Part shown: one piece after another, positions 28,701 through 40,700 of the stretch
Position numbering within the stretch: position 1 is the stretch's first letter
Layout: each line of letters starts with the position of its first letter
DNA from: Serratia fonticola
GTDB lineage: Bacteria > Pseudomonadota > Gammaproteobacteria > Enterobacterales > Enterobacteriaceae
Direction of reading: 5' to 3'
Assembly (NCBI RefSeq): GCF_006715025.1
Contig: NZ_VFMK01000001.1
Coordinates: 1,178,001 to 1,242,000, forward strand
Length of the DNA stretch: 64,000 bases
The notes under the pieces: generated by a model
What the model was told of the DNA's origin: nothing
The model's database searches: none
The model's input: only the letters and a program-made list of their open reading frames with translations
Program-made: the position numbers and the translations under genes

Positions 28701-31700
28701 ATGACACCGAAGTGACGGTGAGCGTGGGGGCGGTGAAGGATGACGTGGGGCCGATCACCGGCAATATCACCCCAGGGGGCGTGACGGACGATACGCGTCC
28801 GGAGCTTACCGGCAGCGGCAAACCGGGCAGCGTGGTGACGGTGCAGGACGGGGATACCGTGCTGGGCACCACCACCGTGCAGCCGGACGGCAGCTGGCGC
28901 TTCACGCCGGAAACCGATCTGGGCGAAGGCGAGCACCACCTTACCGTGACGGCGGAAGACGCGGCGGGCAACCGCGTGACCAGCCCATCGGTGGACTTTA
29001 CCGTGGACAGCGTGGCACCGAACAAGCCGAGCATCGGCAGTGCGATCGATGACGTGGGTGACGTGCGTGGCGAACTGGCCAGCGGCAGCGTGACCGACGA
29101 CGCCAACCCGACCTTCAAGGGCAGCGCGGAGCCGGGCAGCACCATCAAGGTGTACGACAACGGTGAACTGATCGGCTCGGTGATGACGGACAACAACGGC
29201 GCCTGGACGTTTACCCCGACCACGCCGCTGACCGAAGGTGAGCACTCGCTGACCACCACGGCCACCGACAAGGCGGGCAACACCAGCGCCCCATCCGACG
29301 CGTTCGAACTGACCACCGACTATACCCCGTCACCGACCGGCCCTGAGTTCCTGGCCATCACCGGGGTGGAAGACAACGTGGGCAGCGTGCAGGGCAACGT
29401 CGCTTCCGGGGGGATCACCGACGACAGCCTGCCGCGCATCAGCGGGATCGGCTCCGCGGGTGACACCATCCTGGTGTACACCAAAGACAGCGCGGGCAAC
29501 CATGTGATTGGCAGTGCGACCGTGCAGGCGGACGGTACCTGGTCACTGACGCCCACCACGCCACTGCTGGAAGGCAGCAACCAGCTGACCCTTGTGGCGG
29601 TGGACGCGGCGGGTAACAAGACCGCGCCAAGCACCCCGTCTTATGACCTCACCGTCGACATCACGGTGCCTGCTTTGCCGGCGATCACCAGCGTGGTGGA
29701 CAACGTTGAACCGCACACCGGTCCATTGCAGAAAGGCGAAGCGACCAACGACAGCACCCCGACCCTGAACGGGACCGCGGAAGCGGGCAGCACAGTATTG
29801 GTGTATGACAACACCACGGTTATCGGTAGCGTAGTGGCAGATGCCAATGGCAAATGGACGTTGACGCCAGAGGCGGCGCTGGCAGACGGCAGCCACAACC
29901 TGTACATCACCGCCACCGATGCGGCCGGGAATGTCAGCGCGCCAAGCGGCGGCTTCGGCCTGGTGATCGACACCACCGTGCCGGAGGCGGCCACCGACAT
30001 CGTGATCACCGACAACGTGGGTGACAAGACCGGGCCGGTGGCCCCGGGCGAGACCACCGACGACCGTTCGCCAACCCTGAGTGGCAAGGGCGAACCGGGC
30101 AGCACGGTGAACGTGATCGACAACGGCAAGGAGATCGGCACGGCCACCGTGGATGACAACGGCCACTGGACGTTCACGCCCGAAGAGCCGCTGGATAACG
30201 GCGAGCACACCCTGAGCACCACGGTGACCGATCCGGCCGGCAACACCAGCGAACCGAGCCCGGGTATCAGCATCGTGGTGGATGACACCGAAGTGACGGT
30301 GAGCGTGGGGGCGGTGAAGGATGACGTGGGGCCGATCACCGGCAATATCACCCCAGGGGGCGTGACGGACGATACGCGTCCGGAGCTTACCGGCAGCGGC
30401 AAACCGGGCAGCGTGGTGACGGTGCAGGACGGGGATACCGTGCTGGGTACCACCACCGTGCAGCCGGACGGCAGCTGGCGCTTCACGCCGGAGACCGATC
30501 TGGGCGAAGGCGAGCACCACCTTACCGTGACGGCGGAAGACGCGGCGGGCAACCGCGTGACCAGCCCATCGGTGGACTTTACCGTGGACAGCGTGGCACC
30601 GAACAAGCCGAGCATCGGCAGTGCGATCGATGACGTGGGTGACGTGCGTGGCGAACTGGCCAGCGGCAGCGTGACCGACGACGCCAACCCGACCTTCAAG
30701 GGCAGCGCGGAGCCGGGCAGCACCATCAAGGTGTACGATAACGGCGAACTGATCGGCTCGGTGATGACCGACAACAACGGCGCCTGGACGTTTACCCCGA
30801 CCACGCCGCTGACCGAAGGTGAGCACTCGCTGACCACCACGGCCACCGACAAGGCGGGTAACACCAGTGCTCCGTCCGACGCTTTTGAGTTGACTACCGA
30901 TTACTCAGCACCGGATGCGAGCAAAGTGGCGATCACCGATGTGAACGATCAGGTTGGCTTGGTTACTGGTTCGGTCAGCGCAGGAGGGATGACCGACGAC
31001 AACCGGCCAACCATCAGCGGCACCGGGGCGGAAGCCGGTAACACCATCACGGTGTACAACGGCACCACCGTTATCGGTACGGCGACCGTGCAGGCCGACG
31101 GCACCTGGTCACTGAAACCGACCCTGCCACTGGCAGACGGCCTGGTGACGCTGACTGCCAAAGAGACCGACAACGTGGGTAACACCACCGTACCATCGCC
31201 GGAATACGCCATTACCGTGGTCACCGTGGCACCAAATCCACCGGTGATCACCAGCGTGGAAGACAACGCTGAACCGCACACCGGGGCGTTGCAGAAAGGG
31301 GATGTTACCAACGACAACACCCCAACCTTGAAAGGCTCTGCCTTGCCGGGCGGAACGGTGACGGTGTTCGACAACGGCACGGCAATTGGTTCTGTTGTAG
31401 CCGACCACAATGGTGCGTGGACCTTTACGCCAGAAACTGCGTTGAAAGACGGTAATCACAGCCTGACCGCGTCGGTCACCGACAGCATCGGCCAGACCAG
31501 CCCGACCACCGGCGGCTTTGGTATCGTGATCGATACCGCTCCGCCGGCGCCGGTGACCGGCCTGACCGTGACTGACGATGTCGGTGCCGAGCAGGGGGCG
31601 CTGACGTCCGGTGCAACCACCGACGACAATACGCCAACCTTCAGCGGCAAGGCGGAAGGCGGCAGCACCGTGACCATCCTCGACAACGGCAAGGCCATTG

Positions 31701-34700
31701 GCAGCGTGGTGGCGGACAGCAACGGTAACTGGGCGTTCACGCCGGGCACCGCGCTGGAGAACGGCGCACACGACTTCACCACCACGGTGACCGATCCGGC
31801 CGGAAACACCAGCGCCGAAGGCGAACACCTGACCGTGACGGTCGATGTGGTTCCGGGCCAGGTGGCACTGACCACTCTGGTGGACGATGTGGGCACGATC
31901 ACCGGCACTATCGTGCAGAACGGCGTGACGGACGATACCCGTCCAACGCTGAACGGCACGGCGAAAGCCGGCAGTATCGTGACGGTGAAAGACGGAGACA
32001 ACGTGCTGGGCAGCACCACGGCGAAAGCCGATGGCAGCTGGCGCTTCACGCCAACCACCGATCTGGGCCAGGGCGCGCACAGCCTGAGCGCCACGGCGAT
32101 CGATCCGGCGGGCAACCCGAGCAGCAGCGGCAGCTGGAGCTTCACGGTTGATACGGTGAAACCTACCGCACCGACCATCGACTCGGCGGCCGATGATGTG
32201 GGCAGCGTACAGCCACAGAACATGGCGAGCGGCAGCGCGACGGACGATCCGACGCCAACCCTGTCAGGCCGTGCGGAAGCCAACAGCATCGTGACGATCT
32301 CCGATCAGAACGGGGTGCTGGGTTCGGCGAAAACCGATGCCCATGGTGACTGGACGTTTACCCCAAGCAACAAGCTATCCGAGGGCGATCACCGCTTCAC
32401 GGTGACGGCCACGGATGCGGCGGGTAACGTCAGCGACAAGTCCAACACCTTTGTGCTGACGCTGGACTTCAGCGCGCCGGATGCGAGCCTGGTGGCGATC
32501 ACCGGGGTGGACGATCAGGTGGGCGGGCAGAAGGGCAACGTGGTTGCCGGTGGCACCACCGACGACAACCGGCCAACCATCAGCGGTACCGGGGCGGAAG
32601 CCGGTAACACCATCACGGTGTACAACGGCACCACCGTTATCGGTACGGCGACCGTGCAGGCCGACGGCACCTGGTCACTGAAACCGACCCTGCCACTGGC
32701 AGACGGCCTGGTGACGCTGACTGCCAAAGAGACCGACAGCGTGGGTAACACCACCGTACCATCGCCGGAATACGCCATTACCGTGGTCACCGTGGCACCG
32801 AATCCACCGGTGATCACCAGCGTGGAAGACAACGCTGAACCGCACACCGGGGCGTTGCAGAAAGGGGATGTCACCAACGACAACACCCCGACCCTGAACG
32901 GAACGGCGTTGGCGGGGGGCACGGTGACGGTGTTCGACAACGGCGTGGCGATTGGCTCCACCGTGGCGAACAGCAATGGTGCATGGACCTTTACCCCGAG
33001 CCCGGCTCTGGGTGACGGTAACCACAACCTGACCGCGTCGGTCACCGACAGCATCGGCCAGACCAGCCCGACCACCGGCGGCTTTGGTATTGTGATCGAT
33101 ACCGCTCCGCCGGCGCCGGTGACCGGCCTGACCGTGACTGACGATGTCGGTGCCGAGCAGGGGGCGCTGACGTCCGGTGCAACCACCGACGACAATACGC
33201 CAACCTTCAGCGGCAAGGCGGAAGGCGGCAGCACCGTGACCATCCTCGACAACGGCAAGGCCATTGGCAGCGTGGTGGCGGACAGCAACGGTAACTGGAC
33301 GTTCACGCCGGGCACCGCGCTGGAGAACGGCGCACACGACTTCACCACCACGGTGACCGATCCGGCCGGCAACACCAGCGCCGAAGGCGAACACCTGACC
33401 GTGACGGTCGATGTGGTTCCGGGCCAGGTGGCACTGACCACTCTGGTGGACGATGTGGGCACGATCACCGGCACTATCGTGCAGAACGGCGTGACGGACG
33501 ATACCCGTCCAACGCTGAACGGCACGGCGAAAGCCGGCAGTATCGTGACGGTGAAAGACGGAGACAACGTGCTGGGCAGCACCACGGCGAAAGCCGATGG
33601 CAGCTGGAGCTTCACGCCAACCACCGATCTGGGCCAGGGCGCGCACAGCCTGAGCGCCACGGCGGTCGATCCGGCGGGCAACCCGAGCAGCAGCGGCAGT
33701 TGGAGCTTCACGGTTGATACGGTGAAACCTACCGCACCGACCATCGACTCGGCGGCCGACGATGTGGGCAGCGTACAGCCGCAGAACATGGCGAGCGGCA
33801 GCGCGACGGACGATCCGACGCCGACCCTGTCAGGCCGTGCGGAAGCCAACAGCATCGTGACGATCTCCGATCAGAACGGGGTGCTGGGGTCGGCGAAAAC
33901 CGATGCCCATGGTGACTGGACGTTTACCCCAAGCAGCAAGCTATCCGAGGGCGATCACCGCTTCACGGTGACGGCCACGGATGCGGCGGGTAACGTCAGC
34001 GACAAGTCCAACACCTTCGTGCTGACGCTGGACTTCAGCGCACCGGATGCGAGCCTGGTGGCGATCACCGGGGTCGACGATCAGGTGGGCGGGCAGAAGG
34101 GCAACGTGGTTGCCGGTGGCACCACCGATGACAACCGGCCAACCATCAGCGGTACCGGGGCGGAAGCCGGTAACACCATCACGGTGTACAACGGCACCAC
34201 CGTTATCGGTACGGCGACCGTGCAGGCAGACGGCACCTGGTCACTGAAGCCCGCTCTGCCACTGGCAGACGGCCTGGTGACACTGACCGCCAAAGAGACC
34301 GACAGCGTGGGTAACACCACCGTACCATCGCCGGAATACGCCATTACCGTGGTGACTGTAGGGCCGAATCCACCGGTGATCACCAGCGTGGAAGACAACG
34401 CTGAACCGCACACCGGGGCGTTGCAGAAAGGGGATGTCACCAACGACAACACCCCGACCCTGAACGGGACGGCGTTGGCGGGCGGCACGGTGACGGTGTT
34501 CGACAACGGCGTGGCGATTGGCTCCACCGTGGCGAACAGCAATGGTGCGTGGACCTTTACCCCGAGCCCGGCTCTGGGTGACGGTAACCATAACCTGACC
34601 GCGTCGGTCACCGACAGCATCGGCCAGACCAGCCCGACTACCGGCGGCTTTGGTATCGTGATCGATACCGCACCGCCGGCGCCGGTGACCGGCCTGACCG

Positions 34701-37700
34701 TGACTGACGATGTCGGCGCCGAGCAGGGGGCGCTGACGTCCGGTGCAACCACCGACGACAATACGCCAACCTTTAGCGGCAAGGCGGAAGGCGGCAGCAC
34801 CGTGACCATCCTCGACAACGGCAAGGCCATTGGCAGCGTGGTGGCGGACAGCAACGGTAACTGGACGTTCACGCCGGGCACCGCGCTGGAGAACGGCGCA
34901 CACGACTTCACCACCACGGTGACCGATCCGGCCGGCAACACCAGCGCCGAAGGCGAACACCTGACCGTGACGGTCGATGTGGTTCCGGGCCAGGTGGCAC
35001 TGACCAGTCTGGTGGACGATGTGGGCACGATCACCGGCACTATCGTGCAGAACGGCGTGACGGACGATACCCGTCCAACGCTGAACGGCACGGCGAAAGC
35101 CGGCAGTATCGTGACGGTGAAAGACGGAGACAACGTGCTGGGCAGCACCACGGCGAAAGCCGATGGCAGCTGGAGCTTCACGCCAACCACCGATCTGGGC
35201 CAGGGCGCGCACAGCCTGAGCGCCACGGCGGTCGATCCGGCGGGCAACCCGAGCAGCAGCGGCAGCTGGAGCTTCACGGTTGATACGGTGAAACCTACCG
35301 CACCGACCATCGACTCGGCGGCCGACGATGTGGGCAGCGTACAGCCGCAGAACATGGCGAGCGGCAGCGCGACGGACGATCCGACGCCAACCCTGTCAGG
35401 CCGTGCGGAAGCCAACAGCATCGTGACGATCTCCGATCAGAACGGGGTGCTGGGGTCGGCGAAAACCGATGCCAGTGGTGACTGGACGTTTACCCCAAGC
35501 AGCAAGCTATCCGAGGGCGATCACCGCTTCACGGTGACGGCCACGGATGCGGCAGGTAACGTCAGCGACAAGTCCAACACCTTCGTGCTGACGCTGGACT
35601 TCAGCGCGCCGGATGCGAGCCTGGTGGCGATCACCGGGGTCGACGATCAGGTGGGCGGGCAGAAGGGCAACGTGGTTGCCGGTGGCACCACCGATGACAA
35701 CCGGCCAACCATCAGCGGTACCGGGGCGGAAGCCGGTAACACCATCACGGTGTACAACGGCACCACCGTTATCGGTACGGCGACCGTGCAGGCAGACGGC
35801 ACCTGGTCACTGAAGCCCGCTCTGCCACTGGCAGACGGCCTGGTGACGTTGACCGCCAAAGAGACCGACAGCGTGGGTAACACCACCGTACCATCGCCGG
35901 AATACGCCATTACCGTGGTGACGGTAGGGCCGAATCCACCGGTGATCACCAGCGTGGAAGACAACGCTGAACCGCACACCGGGGCGTTGCAGAAAGGGGA
36001 TGTCACCAACGACAACACCCCGACCCTGAACGGGACGGCGTTGGCGGGCGGCACGGTGACGGTGTTCGACAACGGCGTGGCGATTGGCTCCACCGTGGCG
36101 AACAGCAATGGTGCGTGGACCTTTACGCCAGAAACTGCGTTGAAAGACGGTAACCACAACCTGACCGCGTCGGTCACCGACAGCATCGGCCAGACCAGCG
36201 AGCAGACCGGGATCTATAACATTCAGATCGATACCGCACCGCCGGCGCCGGTGACCGGCCTGACCGTGACTGACGATGTCGGTGCCGAGCAGGGGGCGCT
36301 GACGTCCGGAGCAACCACCGACGACAATACGCCAACCTTCAGCGGCAAGGCGGAAGGCGGCAGCACCGTGACCATCCTCGACAACGGCAAGGCCATTGGC
36401 AGCGTGGTGGCGGACAGCAACGGTAACTGGGCGTTCACGCCGGGCACCGCGCTGGAGAACGGCGCACACGACTTCACCACCACGGTGACCGATCCGGCCG
36501 GCAACACCAGCGCCGAAGGCGAACACCTGACCGTGACGGTCGATGTGGTTCCGGGCCAGGTGGCACTGACCAGTCTGGTGGACGATGTGGGCACGATCAC
36601 CGGCACTATCGTGCAGAACGGCGTGACGGACGATACCCGTCCAACGCTGAACGGCACGGCGAAAGCCGGCAGTATCGTGACGGTGAAAGACGGGGACAAC
36701 GTGTTGGGCAGCACCACGGCGAAAGCCGATGGCAGCTGGAGCTTCACGCCAACCACCGATCTGGGCCAGGGCGCGCACAGCCTGAGCGCCACGGCGATCG
36801 ATCCGGCAGGCAACCCGAGCAGCAGCGGCAGCTGGAGCTTCACGGTTGACTCTGTGAAACCTACCGCACCGACCATCGACTCGGCGGCCGATGATGTGGG
36901 CAGCGTACAGCCACAGAACATGGCGAGCGGCAGCGCGACGGACGATCCGACGCCAACCCTGTCAGGCCGTGCGGAAGCCAACAGCATTGTGACGATCTCC
37001 GATCAGAACGGGGTGCTGGGGTCGGCGAAAACCGATGCCAGTGGCCAGTGGTCGTTCACGCCGACAACCAAACTGCCGGAAGGGGAACACCGCTTCACGG
37101 TGACGGCGAAGGATGCGGCGGGCAACGTCAGTGATCCATCGAACACCTTCGTGCTGACGCTGGACTTTACGGCACCGGATGTGAGCAAGATTGCGATTAC
37201 TGATGTGGTCGACAACGTGGGCAGCATCACGGGTTCTGTGGAACAAAATGGTGTGCTGGACGATCGCAAACCTGTTATCAAAGGTACCGGTGCGGAAGTG
37301 GGCGATATCATCACCGTTTCCACTACGGATAGCACTGGTAACACGATTATTCTGGGGACAACCACCGTTGGCGCTGATGGCACCTGGACACTGGCGCCTA
37401 CCGGCTCTCTGTACGACGGGTTGAACAAACTGACCGTAACGGAAACCGACAGCGTAGGTAACATTGCCAAGCCGGACTCCAGCTACAGTGTCAATGTTTC
37501 GTTGACGCCAGGGGTACCGAGCATTACCGGCATTGTGGATGATACCGGGGCTAACCATGCCAATCTGGCGGAAGGTGCGCTGACCAAAGACAGCACGCCA
37601 ACCTTGAGCGGAACGTCTTCGGTAGCGGAAGGCAATATTATCACTATTTATAACGGCAGCACGGTGGTAGGAACCACCACGGCCGGGGCGAATGGTGACT

Positions 37701-40700
37701 GGAGCTTCACGCCTACCGGCAAACTGGATGATGGCGACTATAACTTTACCGTTAAGGCGACCAACAGCGCGGGCCAAACCAGTGAGGCAAGTAATAGCTG
37801 GAGTATCACTATTGATACGGCTGCGCCGGGTGCGGTAACCGATCTGGTGATCACGGATGATGTAGGTGAAATCCAAGGGCCTCTGCATAACGGCGATGTG
37901 ACTGATGATGCCAAACCGACCTTTAGTGGTACCGCTGAGGCGGGGAGTAAAGTCACTATTTATGACGATGGGGTGAAAGTTGGTGAGGCAATCGCTGATT
38001 CGACCACGGGTAAATGGAGCTGGACGCCGGCCGACAATATGTTGGACGGAGCCCATAACTTCACGACAACCGTGACCGATTTGGTCGGCAATGAGAGCGC
38101 ACCGTCGGCTAACGTTAACCTGACCATCGATACCAAGGCACCAGAGGTGACGTTGGCTATTGAGGGGTACTATGACGATGTCGGGACCAACCAAGGACTG
38201 ATCCTGGGCAGCGGTGGCTCGACAGACGATACCTCACCTGTCCTGAAAGGGACCTGGAGCGGCGATCTGTTGGCGACTGATACGATTCGTATCTACCAGG
38301 ATGGGCAGTTGGTGGGGGCAGCGGTGATCGATCTGGTGAACAGATCCTGGACGCTGGCGCTTACCGAACTGGTGAACACCCATACCTACACCTACACCGC
38401 GACGGCGGTAGATGTGGCTGGTAACGAAACGGCGATTTCTCCAGACTTTACGCTGACCATCGATCTGGATGCGCCAACTCAGACCGTCGTCATTGACAGT
38501 TATAGCGATGATGTAGGCCTGGTTACCGGTGACTTTGGTTCCGGCACCAGTACTGACGATCGTAATCCAACGCTGAATGGCCATGTGAATGGCAATCCGC
38601 TGGATGCTGGTGATGAGGTTCGTATCTATGATGCTGCCTCTAACCAATTCCTGGGGATAGCAACGGTAGCCAGTAACGGGTCATGGACCTTCGTCTTACC
38701 ACCACTTAATGATGACACTACCTACAACTTCCGTGCGGTAGTAGCCGATCAGGCGGGTAACGAAGGCACCGTTTCCAATAACTTCACCATGACTATTGAC
38801 CTGGCTGTGGTGGTCAACGCACAGAATACGTTGGATACCACGCCGATCGTTTCCGGTTACACCGGCTTCGATATTCAGCCTGGTGAATACGTTGAGGTGA
38901 CGATCAACGGTAAGACCTACAGTTCGCAAGATGGGAAGGTGGTGGTCGATCCGCGCAATAACACCTGGTATGTACAGATTCCAGATGCCGATGCGTTGCA
39001 AGTGGGAACCTATGATGTGCAAGCGGTACTTTACTCTGCCGATGGCAAGCAGATCACCACTGACGACAGCGTTAATGAACTGGTGATCGCTCCAACGCCA
39101 GTCGTGACGGTTGGCGCGGGCGGTGGTGATGCTAACCAGAAAGCCACGGCCGTGACGATTGGTGAAGATGGTGTATGGCGTATCCACACCAACCAGACCA
39201 TGCTCGATGCGACGGGGACCTCGTCTTCAACGCTGGGTGATTTCTCGGCGACGAAGCTGGTGAGTAACTCTGGTGCGGGTTATAGCGGTACCAGCTATGT
39301 GCAGAACGCCACATTTATCGACTATAACCGTGACGGTCTGATGGATCTGTTTGCGGTTGACAGTCAATACGATGATGGCCAACAGATGTTCTACTACAAC
39401 GGCTCAACGTACAAAGCGTATCAGGTGGGGGCGTTTACCAACTCACCGCAAACCGGCGAGTTTGCTGGCGATGCGAATACTGCGGGCAGTGCGAACACCT
39501 GGAGCTGGTACGGCGGTATCATCGCTATCGATAAAGACGGTGATGGCTATGTCGACATGATCCTCGGCGACCAGACACCAAACGACAGTGGCATCCGTGG
39601 CGGCTATGGTTCTCAAATCGTATTGAACCATGACGGCACCGTGGTAGGTATGGACAAAGATGGCACCTTCGCAACAGATTATGCGACCGATGCCAACCAC
39701 CGTCCTATCGGCCTGGATCAGTCGCAGCCGGATATGGAACTTTCCGGTGTCGACCTCAACAACGATGGTATCGTTGACTTTGTGATGCACAGTCAAAACA
39801 TCGTTGCTGATGGTTCGCGCGTTAATGCTGACGGAGCGACCAACAACAGTGCGGCGATCAGTAGCAACCAGGCTCGCCTGGTCGTGGTAAACGGTACCAA
39901 TAACGGTGATTGGAAGGTATCGCAGATCGTCGAGAACGTGTTCCAACGCGGTACGGATGATGACCCGAACATCGGTAACGGTGTTGCCATGACCTGGGCT
40001 GATTTCAACGGCGATGGCTACATGGATCTGTTCCTGGGCCGAGGGAGTGAAAGCACCACCAGCGCCAGCGGTGCAGGTAACAACGCTGGGGAATATGCCA
40101 GCCGTATTTACTTCAACGATGGTAATGGCAAGCTGATCTTCAGCGATCCGAACAATGATGGCATTGGCAACCCAACGGCAGCCGGTATGTATACCTTTAC
40201 CGACAATCTGGCGGGTGGTGCGTCAATCGCATTGGACTGGAACCACGATGGCAAGATGGATGTTATCGAGCTTCCTGGGATGTCAGCTGGCTCTGGTGGT
40301 ATTAATGCTGCCGCTGCCACTGGGCCGATTAACCTGTATACCAATACTTCATCTGGTGGGACGACGAGCTTTACCACCACCAACCTGCTCACGCAGATCG
40401 GTAAAACGACGATTGGTGGTACCAACACGGGCAGTCAGGTGACCGGTGCGATTGCGATTGACATTGACTGGGACGGCGACCGCGATCTGTTAGCCTTTAC
40501 CAGTAATGGCGTCACGACCTACATTGAAAATAAAAACAATGTGGCATATGGCACCTCAATCCATCTGCGTATTCTGGATGAAGGCGGTATCAACTCGCTG
40601 TACGGCAACACGGTACAACTGATTGATGAGGCAACCGGGCAGGTCGTTTCTACCCAAGTGATCAACGCGCAATCGGGTAACCAGACCAACGACAGTTCCG

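Noticed and set aside
24887..38194. Long minus-strand open frames (300-450 codons) opposite the adhesin repeats
   Set aside because: They repeat with the same 1581/1566-bp periods as the sense gene, lack ribosome sites and arise from GC-rich, codon-biased repeats. They are shadows.
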